Shown one piece after another: positions 8,558 to 16,545 of a stretch of DNA of 64,000 bases (positions are counted from its first letter, which is position 1; each line of letters begins with the position of its first letter). The stretch is from Bradyrhizobiaceae bacterium (GTDB taxonomy: Bacteria > Pseudomonadota > Alphaproteobacteria > Rhizobiales > Xanthobacteraceae), in the NCBI GenBank assembly GCA_003963145.1, contig RXJJ01000003.1:300146-364145 (forward strand), read 5' to 3'. The translations under genes were made by a program, and so were the position numbers. The notes below the pieces were generated by a model. The model had not been told where the DNA came from, ran no database searches, and worked only from the letters and a program-made list of their open reading frames with translations.

Positions 8558-9538
8558 TTATTCGACGCTGATGTTGGCGGCGCGAATGGTCTTCGCCCAC
8601 TTCTCGGTTTCGCTGCGGATAAAGGCCGCGAATTCTTCGGGCGACGAGCCGACAGGCTCAGCGGCCTGCTTGTCGAACGCCGCCTTGACGGCCGGATCCT
8701 TCAGCGCCTCGACCACCGCATTGTTGAGTTTGGCGATCACATCCTTCGGAGTACCGGCGGGCACGACAATGCCGGTCCAGCCATACGCCTCGTAGTCCGG
8801 CAGGCCGCTTTCCGCGAGAGTGGGAACATTCGGCAACAACGGCGAGCGTGTCTTGCCGGTCACCGCCAGCGCGCGCAACTTTCCGCTCTCGACCTGAGGA
8901 ACTGTCGTGATCATGGAGTCGAACATGAAGTCCACGTGGTTGCCGAGCAGATCGTTCAGCGCGGGCGCACTTCCCTTGTAGGGAATGTGAGGCGCCTGGA
9001 TTCCCGCCTGGATCACGAACAGTTCGCCGGACAGATGCATCGACGTCCCGTTGCCGCCCGAAGCGCGGTTCAGCTTGCCGGGATTCTTTTTTGCAAAATC
9101 GATGAGGTCCTTCACCGTCTTGAACGGAGAATCGGAATTGACCACAAGCAGCAGCGGATACCGCACGACCAGCGACACCGGATCGAAATCCTTGATCGGA
9201 TCGAAGGGCAGCTTTTTGAACAGCGTCTGGTTGATTGAATGCGTGCCGATGGTGGCGAGCAGCATGGTGTAGCCGTCCGGGGCGCTCTTGGCGACGAAAT
9301 CGGCGCCAAGATTGTTGCCGGCGCCAGGGTGCGTTTCGACGACCACAGGCTGACCGAGAATGGTCTGCATCTTGTCCGCCAGAATCTGCGCCGTGATGTG
9401 GGTCGGCCCTCCGGCGGCTGCAGGCACAACGAATTTGATCGGACGCGTCGGAAAATCATCCGCTGAAGCCGGAAGCGCGATTGCCATGCCCAGAACTGCC
9501 GCCAGGCCCGCCTTCCACAGGTATCCCGATATTTTCAC
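8558..9538 (-). CDS. Bug-family periplasmic binding protein (tripartite tricarboxylate transporter type)
   Basis: I chose the GTG at 9538: it is preceded by GGGAGGG and gives a clean signal peptide (KISGYLWKAGLAAVLGMAIALPASA). The frame stays open to 9640, but that extension runs across the operator. The mature part begins DDFPTRPIKFVVPAAAGGPTH, the Bug signature, and has the usual GGxGTxxHLSGELF and VNNHVDFMFDS-like segments. Bug proteins bind carboxylates and similar small molecules for TctAB-type permeases; no permease genes are in the window. It pairs with the M24 hydrolase gene downstream and the divergent IclR regulator. Confidence 0.88.
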   Translation of the reverse strand: MKISGYLWKAGLAAVLGMAIALPASADDFPTRPIKFVVPAAAGGPTHITAQILADKMQTILGQPVVVETHPGAGNNLGADFVAKSAPDGYTMLLATIGTHSINQTLFKKLPFDPIKDFDPVSLVVRYPLLLVVNSDSPFKTVKDLIDFAKKNPGKLNRASGGNGTSMHLSGELFVIQAGIQAPHIPYKGSAPALNDLLGNHVDFMFDSMITTVPQVESGKLRALAVTGKTRSPLLPNVPTLAESGLPDYEAYGWTGIVVPAGTPKDVIAKLNNAVVEALKDPAVKAAFDKQAAEPVGSSPEEFAAFIRSETEKWAKTIRAANISVE

Positions 9539-9558
9539 TGGTGTGACCCTCCCGATTG

Positions 9559-9596
9559 TTGTTCGTTTATCGAACATATGATCTATTAACGAACAA
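9559..9596. promoter_or_regulatory. 38-bp near-palindromic operator between bug and iclR
   Basis: The outer arms TTGTTCGTT (9559-9567) and AACGAACAA (9588-9596) are a perfect 9-bp inverted repeat, centred on CATATG (9575-9580). Counting inward, 16 of 19 base pairs of the dyad match. It lies 20 bases upstream of the Bug GTG start and 28 bases upstream of the iclR ATG, exactly where an IclR-type repressor or activator would control both directions. Confidence 0.7.
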
Positions 9597-9624
9597 ATTA
9601 TCCGCCCTCGGGAGCACTGGCAAG

Positions 9625-10467
9625 ATGCCGCCAGCTTCATCGCATACGGCAGTCAGCGGGATTTCGGCGCACGTGCAGCGGGAAAGCTGGACGCACATGG
9701 CGGCGTGGCCGGTGAGCGGCGACACGTTCGTGGAGTCCTTCGCCAAGGGATTGTCGGTCATCGCCGCCTTCGGTCATGAGCGGGCGCTCAATCTCACCCA
9801 GATCGCGCGGCGCACCGGCCTGACCCGCGCCACCGCGCGGCGGCTATTGCACACCCTCGTTGCGCTCGGCTTCGCACGCCACGACGAAGACCTTTTCATG
9901 CTGACACCGCGCGTGCTGCAGCTCGGCTTCGCCTATCTCTCGACGCTATCGCTGCGCGATGTCGCCCAGCCGGTGATCGAATCGCTGTCGCGTGCGGCGG
10001 ATGAAGTGGTGGGGCTTTCCGTGCTCGACGATCTCGATGCCGTTTATATCGCGCGCGCCGAAGTCACGAGCGTATTACGCAGACCTCTCACCGTCGGAAG
10101 CGGCGTTCCTGCATTCTGCACATCGATGGGCCGGGTCCTGCTCGCAGGACTCGATCCCGACGAATGCGCAAGCCGTCTTGCCCGCGCGGAACGGCGCGCA
10201 TGGACGCGCCATACGGTGACCGATGCCGATGCGCTGATGGATGAAATCGCCAGGGTGCGCGGCCAGGGCTGGAGCCTTGCGACCGAGCAGCTCGAGCTCG
10301 GGGCCTGCGGCCTGGCGGTCGCGGTGGTCGACAACGGCGGCAAGGTGATCGCGGCGCTCAATCTCTCCACCAATCTCGCGCGTCACACACCCGACATCCT
10401 GATCAAGACGTTTTTGCCGCGCCTGCGCGAGGCGGCCGATGAGATCGCGCGGCAACTTCCCGTTTAA
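9625..10467 (+). CDS. IclR-family transcriptional regulator
   Basis: From the ATG at 9625 the protein has 280 residues; the longer frame from 9556 would overlap the operator and is unlikely. The winged helix-turn-helix covers about residues 25-85 (ALNLTQIARRTGLTRATARRLLHTLVALGF), followed by the effector domain with SRAADEVVGLSVLDDLDAVYIAR and SMGRVLLAGLDPDE. Members near PcaR/PobR control aromatic catabolism, but here the divergent target is a Bug/M24 pair, so the effector is probably the substrate of that pathway. The GGGAG upstream of the start is rather distant. Confidence 0.88.
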   Translation: MPPASSHTAVSGISAHVQRESWTHMAAWPVSGDTFVESFAKGLSVIAAFGHERALNLTQIARRTGLTRATARRLLHTLVALGFARHDEDLFMLTPRVLQLGFAYLSTLSLRDVAQPVIESLSRAADEVVGLSVLDDLDAVYIARAEVTSVLRRPLTVGSGVPAFCTSMGRVLLAGLDPDECASRLARAERRAWTRHTVTDADALMDEIARVRGQGWSLATEQLELGACGLAVAVVDNGGKVIAALNLSTNLARHTPDILIKTFLPRLREAADEIARQLPV

Positions 10468-10651
10468 AGGCAAACGAGCCGCTGAAAGACAGGCAAGGCG
10501 CACGCGGCATCAGCCTAACGGATAGGATTGAAGACAAAAAGCCGTGACACAACATCATGGCAACTGGGTGGACGACATCCCACCTGCTAACCGTTTCGCC
10601 ACGCCGGTCCCCGACGTCTGTCCCCGATCTTTCCAAGAAAGAACCCCCGAT

Positions 10652-11752
10652 ATGAGTGAACTTTTCAAGCCCTGGAAGCTGGGCTCCCTCGATTTGCCCA
10701 ATCGCATCATGATCGCGCCGATGTGCGAATATTCGGCCGAGGACGGCAGCGCCACCGACTGGCACATGATTCATCTCGGCCATCTGGCCCTGTCGGGCTC
10801 CGGCATTCTGGTGACCGAAGCCACCGCCGTTTCGCCGGAGGGGCGCATTTCGCCGAAGGACCTCGGGCTTTATTCGGACGCCAATGAAGCGGCGCTGGCA
10901 AAGGTGCTGAAAGCCGTCCGCACCTATTCGCCGATCAAGGTCGCGGTGCAGCTCGCCCATGCCGGACGCAAGGCATCCACCAGGGTGCCGTGGGAAGGCG
11001 GCGCGCAGATTCCGCCAAAGGCGCAGGATGGCTGGCAGACTGTTGCGCCTTCGGCGCTTCCTTTCGCCGACGGCGAAAATCCGCCCGTCGCCCTTGATGC
11101 CGCAGGTCTTGCGAAGGTGAAGGCCGATTTCGTCGCCGCCGCCAAACGCGCCGCCAGCCTCGGCTTCGACGGTATCGAATTGCACGGCGCGCATGGCTAT
11201 CTGCTGCATGAGTTCCTCTCGCCGATCTCGAATGTCCGCACCGACAATTACGGCGGCAGTCTCGAAAACAGGTTGCGGTTTCCGCTGGAAATTTACGACG
11301 CGGTGCGCGCGGCCTTCCCCGCCGACAAGCCGGTTTGGTTTCGCGTCTCCGCATCGGACTGGGTCGACGGCGGCTGGGGCGTCGAGGGTACCGTTGCCTT
11401 CGCCAAGGAATTGAAGAAGCGCGGCTCTCCGATCATCCACGTCTCGAGCGGCGGACTGACGCCGCGCCAGCAGATCAAGATCAAGCCCGGCTATCAGGTG
11501 GACTTTTCCGAGCGGGTGAAAAAGGAAGCCGGCATCGAGACAGTCGCGGTCGGGCTGATCACCGAACCCGATCAGGCCGAGGAGATCGTCCGCGACGGCA
11601 AGGCCGACGCCATCGCGCTGGCCCGCGCGATGCTCTACGATCCGCGCTGGCCCTGGCACGCAGCGGCGAAACTCGGCGCTCATGTCAAAGCGCCGAACCA
11701 GTATCTGCGCTCGCAGCCGCACGATCATCCGAATCTGTTCAAGACGGCCTGA
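10652..11752 (+). CDS. NADH:flavin oxidoreductase of the Old Yellow Enzyme family (YqjM/XenA type)
   Basis: The 366 residues from the ATG at 10652 form a TIM barrel with FMN. IMIAPMCEYSAEDG carries the Cys typical of the YqjM/XenA class that tunes the flavin, ELHGAHGYLLHEFLSP gives the substrate-binding His pair, and NYGGSLENRLRF is the family signature. The C-terminal PNQYLRSQPH provides the arginine-finger region seen in YqjM-like dimers. The enzyme reduces activated C=C bonds with NAD(P)H. A GTG at 10544 would add 36 residues unlike the family N-terminus. Confidence 0.9.
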   Translation: MSELFKPWKLGSLDLPNRIMIAPMCEYSAEDGSATDWHMIHLGHLALSGSGILVTEATAVSPEGRISPKDLGLYSDANEAALAKVLKAVRTYSPIKVAVQLAHAGRKASTRVPWEGGAQIPPKAQDGWQTVAPSALPFADGENPPVALDAAGLAKVKADFVAAAKRAASLGFDGIELHGAHGYLLHEFLSPISNVRTDNYGGSLENRLRFPLEIYDAVRAAFPADKPVWFRVSASDWVDGGWGVEGTVAFAKELKKRGSPIIHVSSGGLTPRQQIKIKPGYQVDFSERVKKEAGIETVAVGLITEPDQAEEIVRDGKADAIALARAMLYDPRWPWHAAAKLGAHVKAPNQYLRSQPHDHPNLFKTA

Positions 11753-11862
11753 ACGCCGGCGGAGCGAATTCCCTTCTTCTGTGTTATGCTCGACATGAGA
11801 ATTGAACTACAATGGTCCGGCGGCAGCCGCCGCCGGATCGAAAACACAGAGGCCGAAACGCG

Positions 11863-12267
11863 ATGTCGCCCGTCTCCCTTTTTCTCAACATTCTGTGGAT
11901 CGTGCTCGGCGGGTTCTGGATGGCCTTCGCCTGGATGATCGCCGCAATCATCATGGCCATAACCATCATCGGCCTGCCATGGGCGCGCGCGGCCTGGACC
12001 ATTGCCGGCTACACGCTGTTTCCGTTCGGTCAGAAAGCGGTGTCGCGCGATGTCCATACCGGCCGCGAGGACATCGGCACCGGACCGCTCGGCGTGATCG
12101 GCAACATCATCTGGTTCATCCTGGCCGGCTGGTGGCTGGCGCTCGGCCATGTCTGCACGGCGGTGCTGCTCGCCATCACCATCGTCGGCATTCCGTTCGC
12201 CTGGGCGCATCTCAAGCTCGCCGGCATCGCGCTGTGGCCGATCGGCAAGATCATCGTGCCGGCGTAA
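11863..12267 (+). CDS. YccF-domain inner membrane protein
   Basis: The 134 residues hold two copies of a hydrophobic repeat: WIVLGGFWMAFAWMIAAIIM...ITIIGLPWARAAWTIA near the start and IWFILAGWWLALGHVCTAVLL...ITIVGIPFAWAHLKLA near the end. The repeated TI(I/V)GxP motif defines the YccF domain, so about four membrane helices are expected. Function is unknown. GAGG lies before the ATG at 11863; the in-frame ATG at 11812 lacks a comparable site. No operon partner: the following LysR gene is convergent. Confidence 0.87.
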   Translation: MSPVSLFLNILWIVLGGFWMAFAWMIAAIIMAITIIGLPWARAAWTIAGYTLFPFGQKAVSRDVHTGREDIGTGPLGVIGNIIWFILAGWWLALGHVCTAVLLAITIVGIPFAWAHLKLAGIALWPIGKIIVPA

Positions 12268-12292
12268 TCGCGCTCCACGGGGCGAGAAGAAC

Positions 12293-13189
12293 TCATTTCA
12301 ACTGCGACAAAAACCGCTCGATCATCCACGCCGCGGCGGGACCGGGCGGATTGTCGGTGCGGTAGATCGCGTTGAGGGTGTAAATGCCCGCCTGCCACTC
12401 GGGCAGCTTCAGCCGCTTCAGGCGTCCGGCTTTCAGATCGTCTCTGACCATCGGCTCGGGCATGTTGCCCCAGCCTATCCCCGCGAGCAGCAGCGCATGC
12501 TTGGCGCCGAGATCGGCAAGCCGCCACGACTTGACGGCGATGACGCCGAAATCCTGACCCTCGGTCAAAGTCGAACGGTCGGTCAATACAAGCTGGATGT
12601 GATTGCGCGCTTCTCCCGGCGCAATTCTCTTCAATCGCGCCAGGGGATGCGAGGGCGCAGCGACCGGCACGAGATCGACGCCGCCGATATTGATGTGTTC
12701 GATCCCCGCGACATCGGTCAGGATCGGTCCGCACACGCCGATACGCGCAACGCCGATGTCGACGAGCTGCCTCGTCGCCCCGAGCGCCTCGACATGCAAG
12801 CGCAGCGGCACGGTCGGAAACCTCGACTCGAACGCCTGCATCGCATCGACCAGCCGCGCGGTCGGCAGCATCACATCGACAACCAGAGCGACCTCGGCCT
12901 CGAGGCCCTCGATCATGCCTTTGACCTTGGCGCGCAGATTGTCGACGCTCATCGAGAGCGTGCGCGCCTCCGACAGAACGGCGGTCCCCGCTTCCGTCAG
13001 CACCGGCTTGCGCGTCTGCTCGCGGTCAAACAGCAGAACGCCGAGCTGGGATTCGAGATTGGCGATGGCGTAGGAAATCGCCGAGGTCGCGCGGTGCAGC
13101 CGGCGGCCCGCCGCGGCGAAACTGCCGGTTTCGACAACGGTCAGAAAGACCTGAAGCTGATCGAGGCTCGGAACGCCCGGTCCCTGCAT
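12293..13189 (-). CDS. LysR-family transcriptional regulator
   Basis: From the ATG at 13189 the protein has 298 residues. The N-terminal helix-turn-helix reads LDQLQVFLTVVETGSFAAAGRRLHRATSAISYAIANLESQLG, then LFDRE, as in all LysR proteins; a two-lobe effector domain follows. AGGAAG sits just ahead of the start. A 15-bp tandem duplication covers the start region and extends the open frame upstream to 13252 (separate entry). The divergent wrbA-doxX genes are its likely targets, as quinone reductase and DoxX genes are often under LysR control. Confidence 0.9.
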   Translation of the reverse strand: MQGPGVPSLDQLQVFLTVVETGSFAAAGRRLHRATSAISYAIANLESQLGVLLFDREQTRKPVLTEAGTAVLSEARTLSMSVDNLRAKVKGMIEGLEAEVALVVDVMLPTARLVDAMQAFESRFPTVPLRLHVEALGATRQLVDIGVARIGVCGPILTDVAGIEHINIGGVDLVPVAAPSHPLARLKRIAPGEARNHIQLVLTDRSTLTEGQDFGVIAVKSWRLADLGAKHALLLAGIGWGNMPEPMVRDDLKAGRLKRLKLPEWQAGIYTLNAIYRTDNPPGPAAAWMIERFLSQLK

Positions 13190-13217
13190 ATCCAACTTCC
13201 TGATATCTAATTTCCTG
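13188..13217 (-). repeat. 15-bp tandem duplication over the LysR gene start
   Basis: Two adjacent 15-base units (13188-13202 and 13203-13217) match at 13 of 15 positions. On the coding strand each has AGGAA followed by TT(A/G)GATAT, so the Shine-Dalgarno and start region are duplicated. Only the inner copy ends in ATG; the outer reads ATC. In frame the units encode RKLDI and RKLDM. Confidence 0.75.
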
Positions 13218-13231
13218 AACGTTATCTTCAG
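13215..13231. promoter_or_regulatory. Inverted repeat in the LysR-wrbA intergenic region
   Basis: CTGAA-N7-TTCAG is a perfect 5-bp dyad with the spacing typical of LysR-type binding sites. It lies about 26 bases upstream of the LysR start and 117 bases upstream of wrbA. Assignment as an operator is inference. Confidence 0.35.
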
Positions 13232-13347
13232 AACTTTACGGGTTTTTTGCAAGAAGCAAAACGCCTATGTCTTCCCTGCCGCCGGATCATCGCGGGCGAT
13301 TTCAGCCCGGCGAGCCGGCCCCGTATTCAGATTCGAAGGAGCGTGCG

Positions 13348-13947
13348 ATGCCCAAGGTTCTCGTTCTTTATTATTCCAGCTACGGCCATATCGAGACGAT
13401 GGCGAACGCCGTCGCGGAAGGCGCGCGCGCGGCGGGCGCGAGCGTCGATATCAAGCGCGTGCCCGAAACCGCGCCGCTTGAAGTCGCCAAGGCCGCCTAT
13501 TTCAAGCTTGATCAGGCCGCGCCGGTGGCGGCGATCGAGGATCTCGCCAATTACGACGCCATTATCGTCGGCGCGCCGACCCGCTTCGGCCGCCTCGCCT
13601 CGCAGATGGCGAGCTTTCTCGATCAGGCCGGGGGCCTGTGGATGCGCGGCGCGCTGAACGGCAAGGTCGGCGCGGCGTTCACGTCCACCGCGACCCAGCA
13701 TGGCGGACAGGAAACCACGCTATTCTCGCTGATCACCAACCTCCTGCATTTCGGCCTCATCATCGTCGGCCTGCCCTACAGCTTTCAGGGCCAGATGAAA
13801 CTCGACGAAGTGACAGGCGGCAGCCCTTACGGCGCGACCACCATTTCCGGCGGCGACGGTTCGCGCCAGCCGAGCGAGAACGAACTCGCCGGTGCGCGGC
13901 ACCAGGGCGAACTCGTCGCCCGCACCGCCGCCAAGCTGTTCGGCTGA
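13348..13947 (+). CDS. wrbA: NAD(P)H:quinone oxidoreductase, WrbA type
   Basis: The 199-residue length equals the WrbA family norm. [17 protein letters not shown] is the FMN-phosphate loop of flavodoxin-like proteins, [16 protein letters not shown] the second flavin loop, and [13 protein letters not shown] the third. WrbA forms tetramers and reduces quinones by two electrons, avoiding semiquinone radicals. AAGGAG lies before the ATG at 13348; the longer frame from 13267 is not supported. A doxX gene follows 59 bases later, probably in one transcript, and a LysR regulator is divergent. Confidence 0.95.
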   Translation: MPKVLVLYYSSYGHIETMANAVAEGARAAGASVDIKRVPETAPLEVAKAAYFKLDQAAPVAAIEDLANYDAIIVGAPTRFGRLASQMASFLDQAGGLWMRGALNGKVGAAFTSTATQHGGQETTLFSLITNLLHFGLIIVGLPYSFQGQMKLDEVTGGSPYGATTISGGDGSRQPSENELAGARHQGELVARTAAKLFG

Positions 13948-14006
13948 CCCTCACTCACGGCCGACGCGAGCGCCTCGCGCCGGCCTTTCATGTCGGGAGA
14001 CATCCA

Positions 14007-14402
14007 ATGAATCCATCGTTTCGCTATCTGCCCTTTATCGGGCGCGTCCTGATCGCCATCATCTTCGTGCTCAGCGGCCTGTCCAAGATCGGCAATCCCG
14101 CCGGCACGCAGGCCTATATCGCCGCCGCGGGACTGCCGCTGCCCGAACTCGCCCTCTGGATCTCGGTGGTGATCGAGACGCTCGGCGGTGTTCTGCTGAT
14201 TGTCGGTTACCAGACCCGCGCCGTCGCCGCCGTGGTGGCGCTGTTCACGCTCGCCGCCGCGTTCGCGTTTCACACCAACTTCGCCGACCAGAACCAGATG
14301 ATCCATTTCCTGAAAAACATCTGCATGACCGGCGGACTGCTGCAGGTGGTTGCGTTCGGCGCTGGCCCGTTCAGCCTCGATGCGCGCTTCGGCAAGGCAT
14401 AA
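14007..14402 (+). CDS. DoxX-family membrane protein
   Basis: The protein has 131 residues and four predicted membrane helices (about 8-25, 45-65, 72-90 and 103-122). The N-terminal IGRVLIAIIFVLSGLSKI is the DoxX signature. GGGAG precedes the ATG. DoxX proteins are small membrane proteins linked to quinone or thiosulfate redox chemistry and stress protection; the neighbouring WrbA quinone reductase fits such a role, but the partner here is unproven. Confidence 0.88.
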   Translation: MNPSFRYLPFIGRVLIAIIFVLSGLSKIGNPAGTQAYIAAAGLPLPELALWISVVIETLGGVLLIVGYQTRAVAAVVALFTLAAAFAFHTNFADQNQMIHFLKNICMTGGLLQVVAFGAGPFSLDARFGKA

Positions 14403-14437
14403 CGTGGCCAAGCATAAACGCATAAAACGGCGGCGTC

Positions 14438-15184
14438 TTACGATGCCGTCTTGCCGCCATTGACGCGAATGATTTGTCCGGTGATGAACGATGCCTTGTC
14501 CGAGGCAAGGAATATGATGGCGTCCGCGATTTCCTCGGGCGTGCCGGCGCGCTTGAGCGGTACGCCGGCGACGAGGCCGGCTTTTCGTTCGGCCGTTCCG
14601 GTGAATCGTTTCAGCATTTCGGTTTCGGTCGGCCCCGGCGCAACCGCATTGACGCGCACGCCGGACGCAGCGGCTTCCAGCGCCGCCGACTTGGTCAGAC
14701 CCTCCACCGCATGCTTACTCGCGACATACAGCGAGGCGTTCGGCGCGCCGCGCTCGCCCATGGTCGACGACAGGTTGACGATGCTGCCGCTGCCCTGCGG
14801 CAGCATGACACGCAGTTCGTGCTTCAGGCTTAGCAGCACGCCCAGCACGTTGGTGTCGAAGGTCGCCGCGTAATTCTCCGCGCTCAGCCCGGTGATCGGT
14901 CCCGGCACACCCTCGGTGCCGGCATTGTTGACGGCGACATCGAGACGCCCGAACCGCTTCACGGTGCCGTCGACGAGATTGCGGACGTCGTCCTCGTGGC
15001 GGACATCGGCACGAATGAATTCGGCTTCCGCACCGAGAGCGTGAAGCTCCTTGAGCAACGCGGCTCCCTCGGTCTCGCGCCGGCCCGAGACAACGAGCCG
15101 CGCACCCTCGCGGGCGAAGGCCAGCGCGGTGGCGCGGCCGATGCCTGCCAGCGCGCCTGTAATCAGAACAACCGGGCCTGCCAT
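14438..15184 (-). CDS. Short-chain dehydrogenase/reductase (classical SDR)
   Basis: From the ATG at 15184, behind AAAGGAG, the protein has 248 residues. It shows the Rossmann motif TGALAGIGRA, NNAG at the fourth strand, the catalytic Ser in NLSSTMGE and the YVASK catalytic pair, then VNAVAPGPTETEM and a C-terminal FITGQIIRVNGG. This is the arrangement of NAD(P)H-dependent 3-oxoacyl-ACP reductase or glucose-dehydrogenase-like SDRs; the substrate cannot be deduced. An Arg residue after the second strand (SGRRE) favours NADP. The in-frame start at 15241 lacks family similarity upstream of residue 20. Confidence 0.9.
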   Translation of the reverse strand: MAGPVVLITGALAGIGRATALAFAREGARLVVSGRRETEGAALLKELHALGAEAEFIRADVRHEDDVRNLVDGTVKRFGRLDVAVNNAGTEGVPGPITGLSAENYAATFDTNVLGVLLSLKHELRVMLPQGSGSIVNLSSTMGERGAPNASLYVASKHAVEGLTKSAALEAAASGVRVNAVAPGPTETEMLKRFTGTAERKAGLVAGVPLKRAGTPEEIADAIIFLASDKASFITGQIIRVNGGKTAS

Positions 15185-15334
15185 GACGATCGTCTCCTTT
15201 ATCGGTGCGATTGGCGCCGGTTCGAGAGTAACCCGGACCATCGCAGGCGGCCGTCACATTTCCATGATGGCCGCAATCCGGGACAGCCCGTCGCCGTTGC
15301 CCGCGCCCCGCCAATCAGCTACAAAAACGCTGTT

Positions 15335-15411
15335 GCACCCGTAGCTCAGCTGGATAGAGCGTTGCCCTCCGAAGGCAAAGGTCACACGTTCGAATCGTGT
15401 CGGGTGCGCCA
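15335..15411 (+). tRNA. tRNA-Arg, anticodon CCG
   Basis: The cloverleaf folds fully: acceptor GCACCCG (15335-15341) pairs with CGGGTGC (15401-15407), the D arm contains AGCTCAGCTGGATAGAGC, the anticodon loop is CTCCGAA between TTGCC and GGCAA, and the T arm contains GTTCGAATC. CCA is encoded at 15409-15411. The anticodon CCG reads CGG. No direct copy of the tRNA 3' end was noticed nearby, so no integration event is evident. Confidence 0.97.
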
Positions 15412-16078
15412 TTCCCATAAATCGCGGAATTACCCAACACGCGTTTGCGTAGCGGACCCACGGCGACGACCGTTAAAACTCATCTCAACTGCATTTGTGA
15501 AGACAAGCGGCGCGCCGGTCCGGTGAAGCCGTTCGCAAACCTCACCGCGCCTCTGCGACTTAAGGACTAGCGCCGTTCAATTCAAAGTGACCGCAATTCA
15601 TCCGGCGGGAGGATGTCGCCCGCATTCGATGCATATATGCGGCCGCACACTCATCATCGACTCCGGACTGCCACTTATGACTTTACGCTCGCTGTTACTC
15701 GTCTTCGCATGTTCCTTGATTTTTGCGCTCGGCTGGGCGTCTTTCGTCGCGGGCGAAGCCAATTCAAGGGAAGGTCAGGAGATTATCGATCTGCTTGACG
15801 AGTAATCCTCTCGAATACAGGCGTCACGAAGGACCTGATCCCGGAACGGCAGCATTTGAAGACGGCCGCGGCGAATCATCGCCGGCGACAATGCGCGCCG
15901 CTCGCAAGACTTCGTCTTTCCGGTTTCAGAATACGCGTCATGCTTCGTCGTAACGAGCAGCGCGTGATATGCCAGCGCCCTGCATCAGCTCCGCGTATGG
16001 ACAGAGCGCTTGGAATGAGTCTAATGTTTCCAATTGATGTGGCGCCGCCTTGATGAAGATGGCGTCCCGGAGTTTGCG
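15412..16078. other. Intergenic region downstream of tRNA-Arg
   Basis: About 670 bases separate tRNA-Arg from the molybdenum hydroxylase operon. Apart from one possible 42-residue frame (15677-15805, own entry) I see no gene, terminator or repeat. The promoter of the iorA-like operon must lie in its distal part. Confidence 0.5.
15677..15805 (+). CDS. Possible small single-span membrane or exported peptide
   Basis: The 42 residues start MTLRSLLLVFACSLIFALGW, a positively charged end then a hydrophobic helix, and finish in an acidic tail (EGQEIIDLLDE). That topology fits a small inner-membrane protein or a signal-anchored peptide. No clear Shine-Dalgarno stands before the ATG, and longer in-frame starts (15587, 15632) give unlikely sequence. 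No family recognised. Confidence 0.35.
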   Translation: MTLRSLLLVFACSLIFALGWASFVAGEANSREGQEIIDLLDE

Positions 16079-16537
16079 ATGGCGAACCTTCTTATCAACG
16101 GCGCGGCCTATCAGGTCGACGCTCCCGACGACATGCCGCTGCTCTGGGTTTTGCGCGACATGCTCGGCCTCACCGGCACAAAATTCGGCTGCGGGATCGC
16201 GCAATGCGGCGCGTGCACTGTCCATGTCGATGGACGGCCGCTGCGGTCCTGCGTGCTTCCGGTCGGCTCGATCGGCAATCGCGCGGTCACAACCATCGAA
16301 GGCGTCGGGGCGACGCCGGCGGGCGAAAAAATCCAGAAAGCCTGGCTCGATCTCGAAGTCATCCAGTGCGGCTACTGCCAGTCCGGCCAGATCATGTCGG
16401 CGGCGGCGCTGCTCGCCTCGACGCCGCATCCCGAGGATTCGGACATCGACGCCGCGATGGCGGGAAACATCTGCCGCTGCGGCACCTATGTGCGTATCCG
16501 CGAGGCGATCCATCAGGCCGCATCGGACAAGGCGTAG
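16079..16537 (+). CDS. 2Fe-2S subunit of a molybdenum hydroxylase (IorA-like)
   Basis: The 152 residues have both iron-sulfur sites of this family: the plant-type cluster (Cys38, Cys43, Cys46, Cys58) and the helical cluster (Cys97, Cys100, Cys132, Cys134, in QCGYCQSGQ and CRCGTY). It would pass electrons from the molybdopterin subunit next door to the cytochrome. Similar small subunits serve isoquinoline 1-oxidoreductase and membrane aldehyde dehydrogenases. The ATG at 16079 follows GGAG; an ATG at 16034 would add 15 residues. The next gene starts eight bases downstream. Confidence 0.92.
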   Translation: MANLLINGAAYQVDAPDDMPLLWVLRDMLGLTGTKFGCGIAQCGACTVHVDGRPLRSCVLPVGSIGNRAVTTIEGVGATPAGEKIQKAWLDLEVIQCGYCQSGQIMSAAALLASTPHPEDSDIDAAMAGNICRCGTYVRIREAIHQAASDKA

Positions 16538-16545
16538 GAGCCGCC

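Noticed and set aside
10403-11728. 441-codon minus-strand frame opposite the Old Yellow Enzyme gene
   Set aside because: No recognisable domain, and the plus-strand gene matches its family from end to end.
15335-16078. Integrated element using tRNA-Arg as attachment site
   Set aside because: No integrase gene and no direct repeat of the tRNA 3' end were seen; the downstream genes are ordinary metabolic genes.
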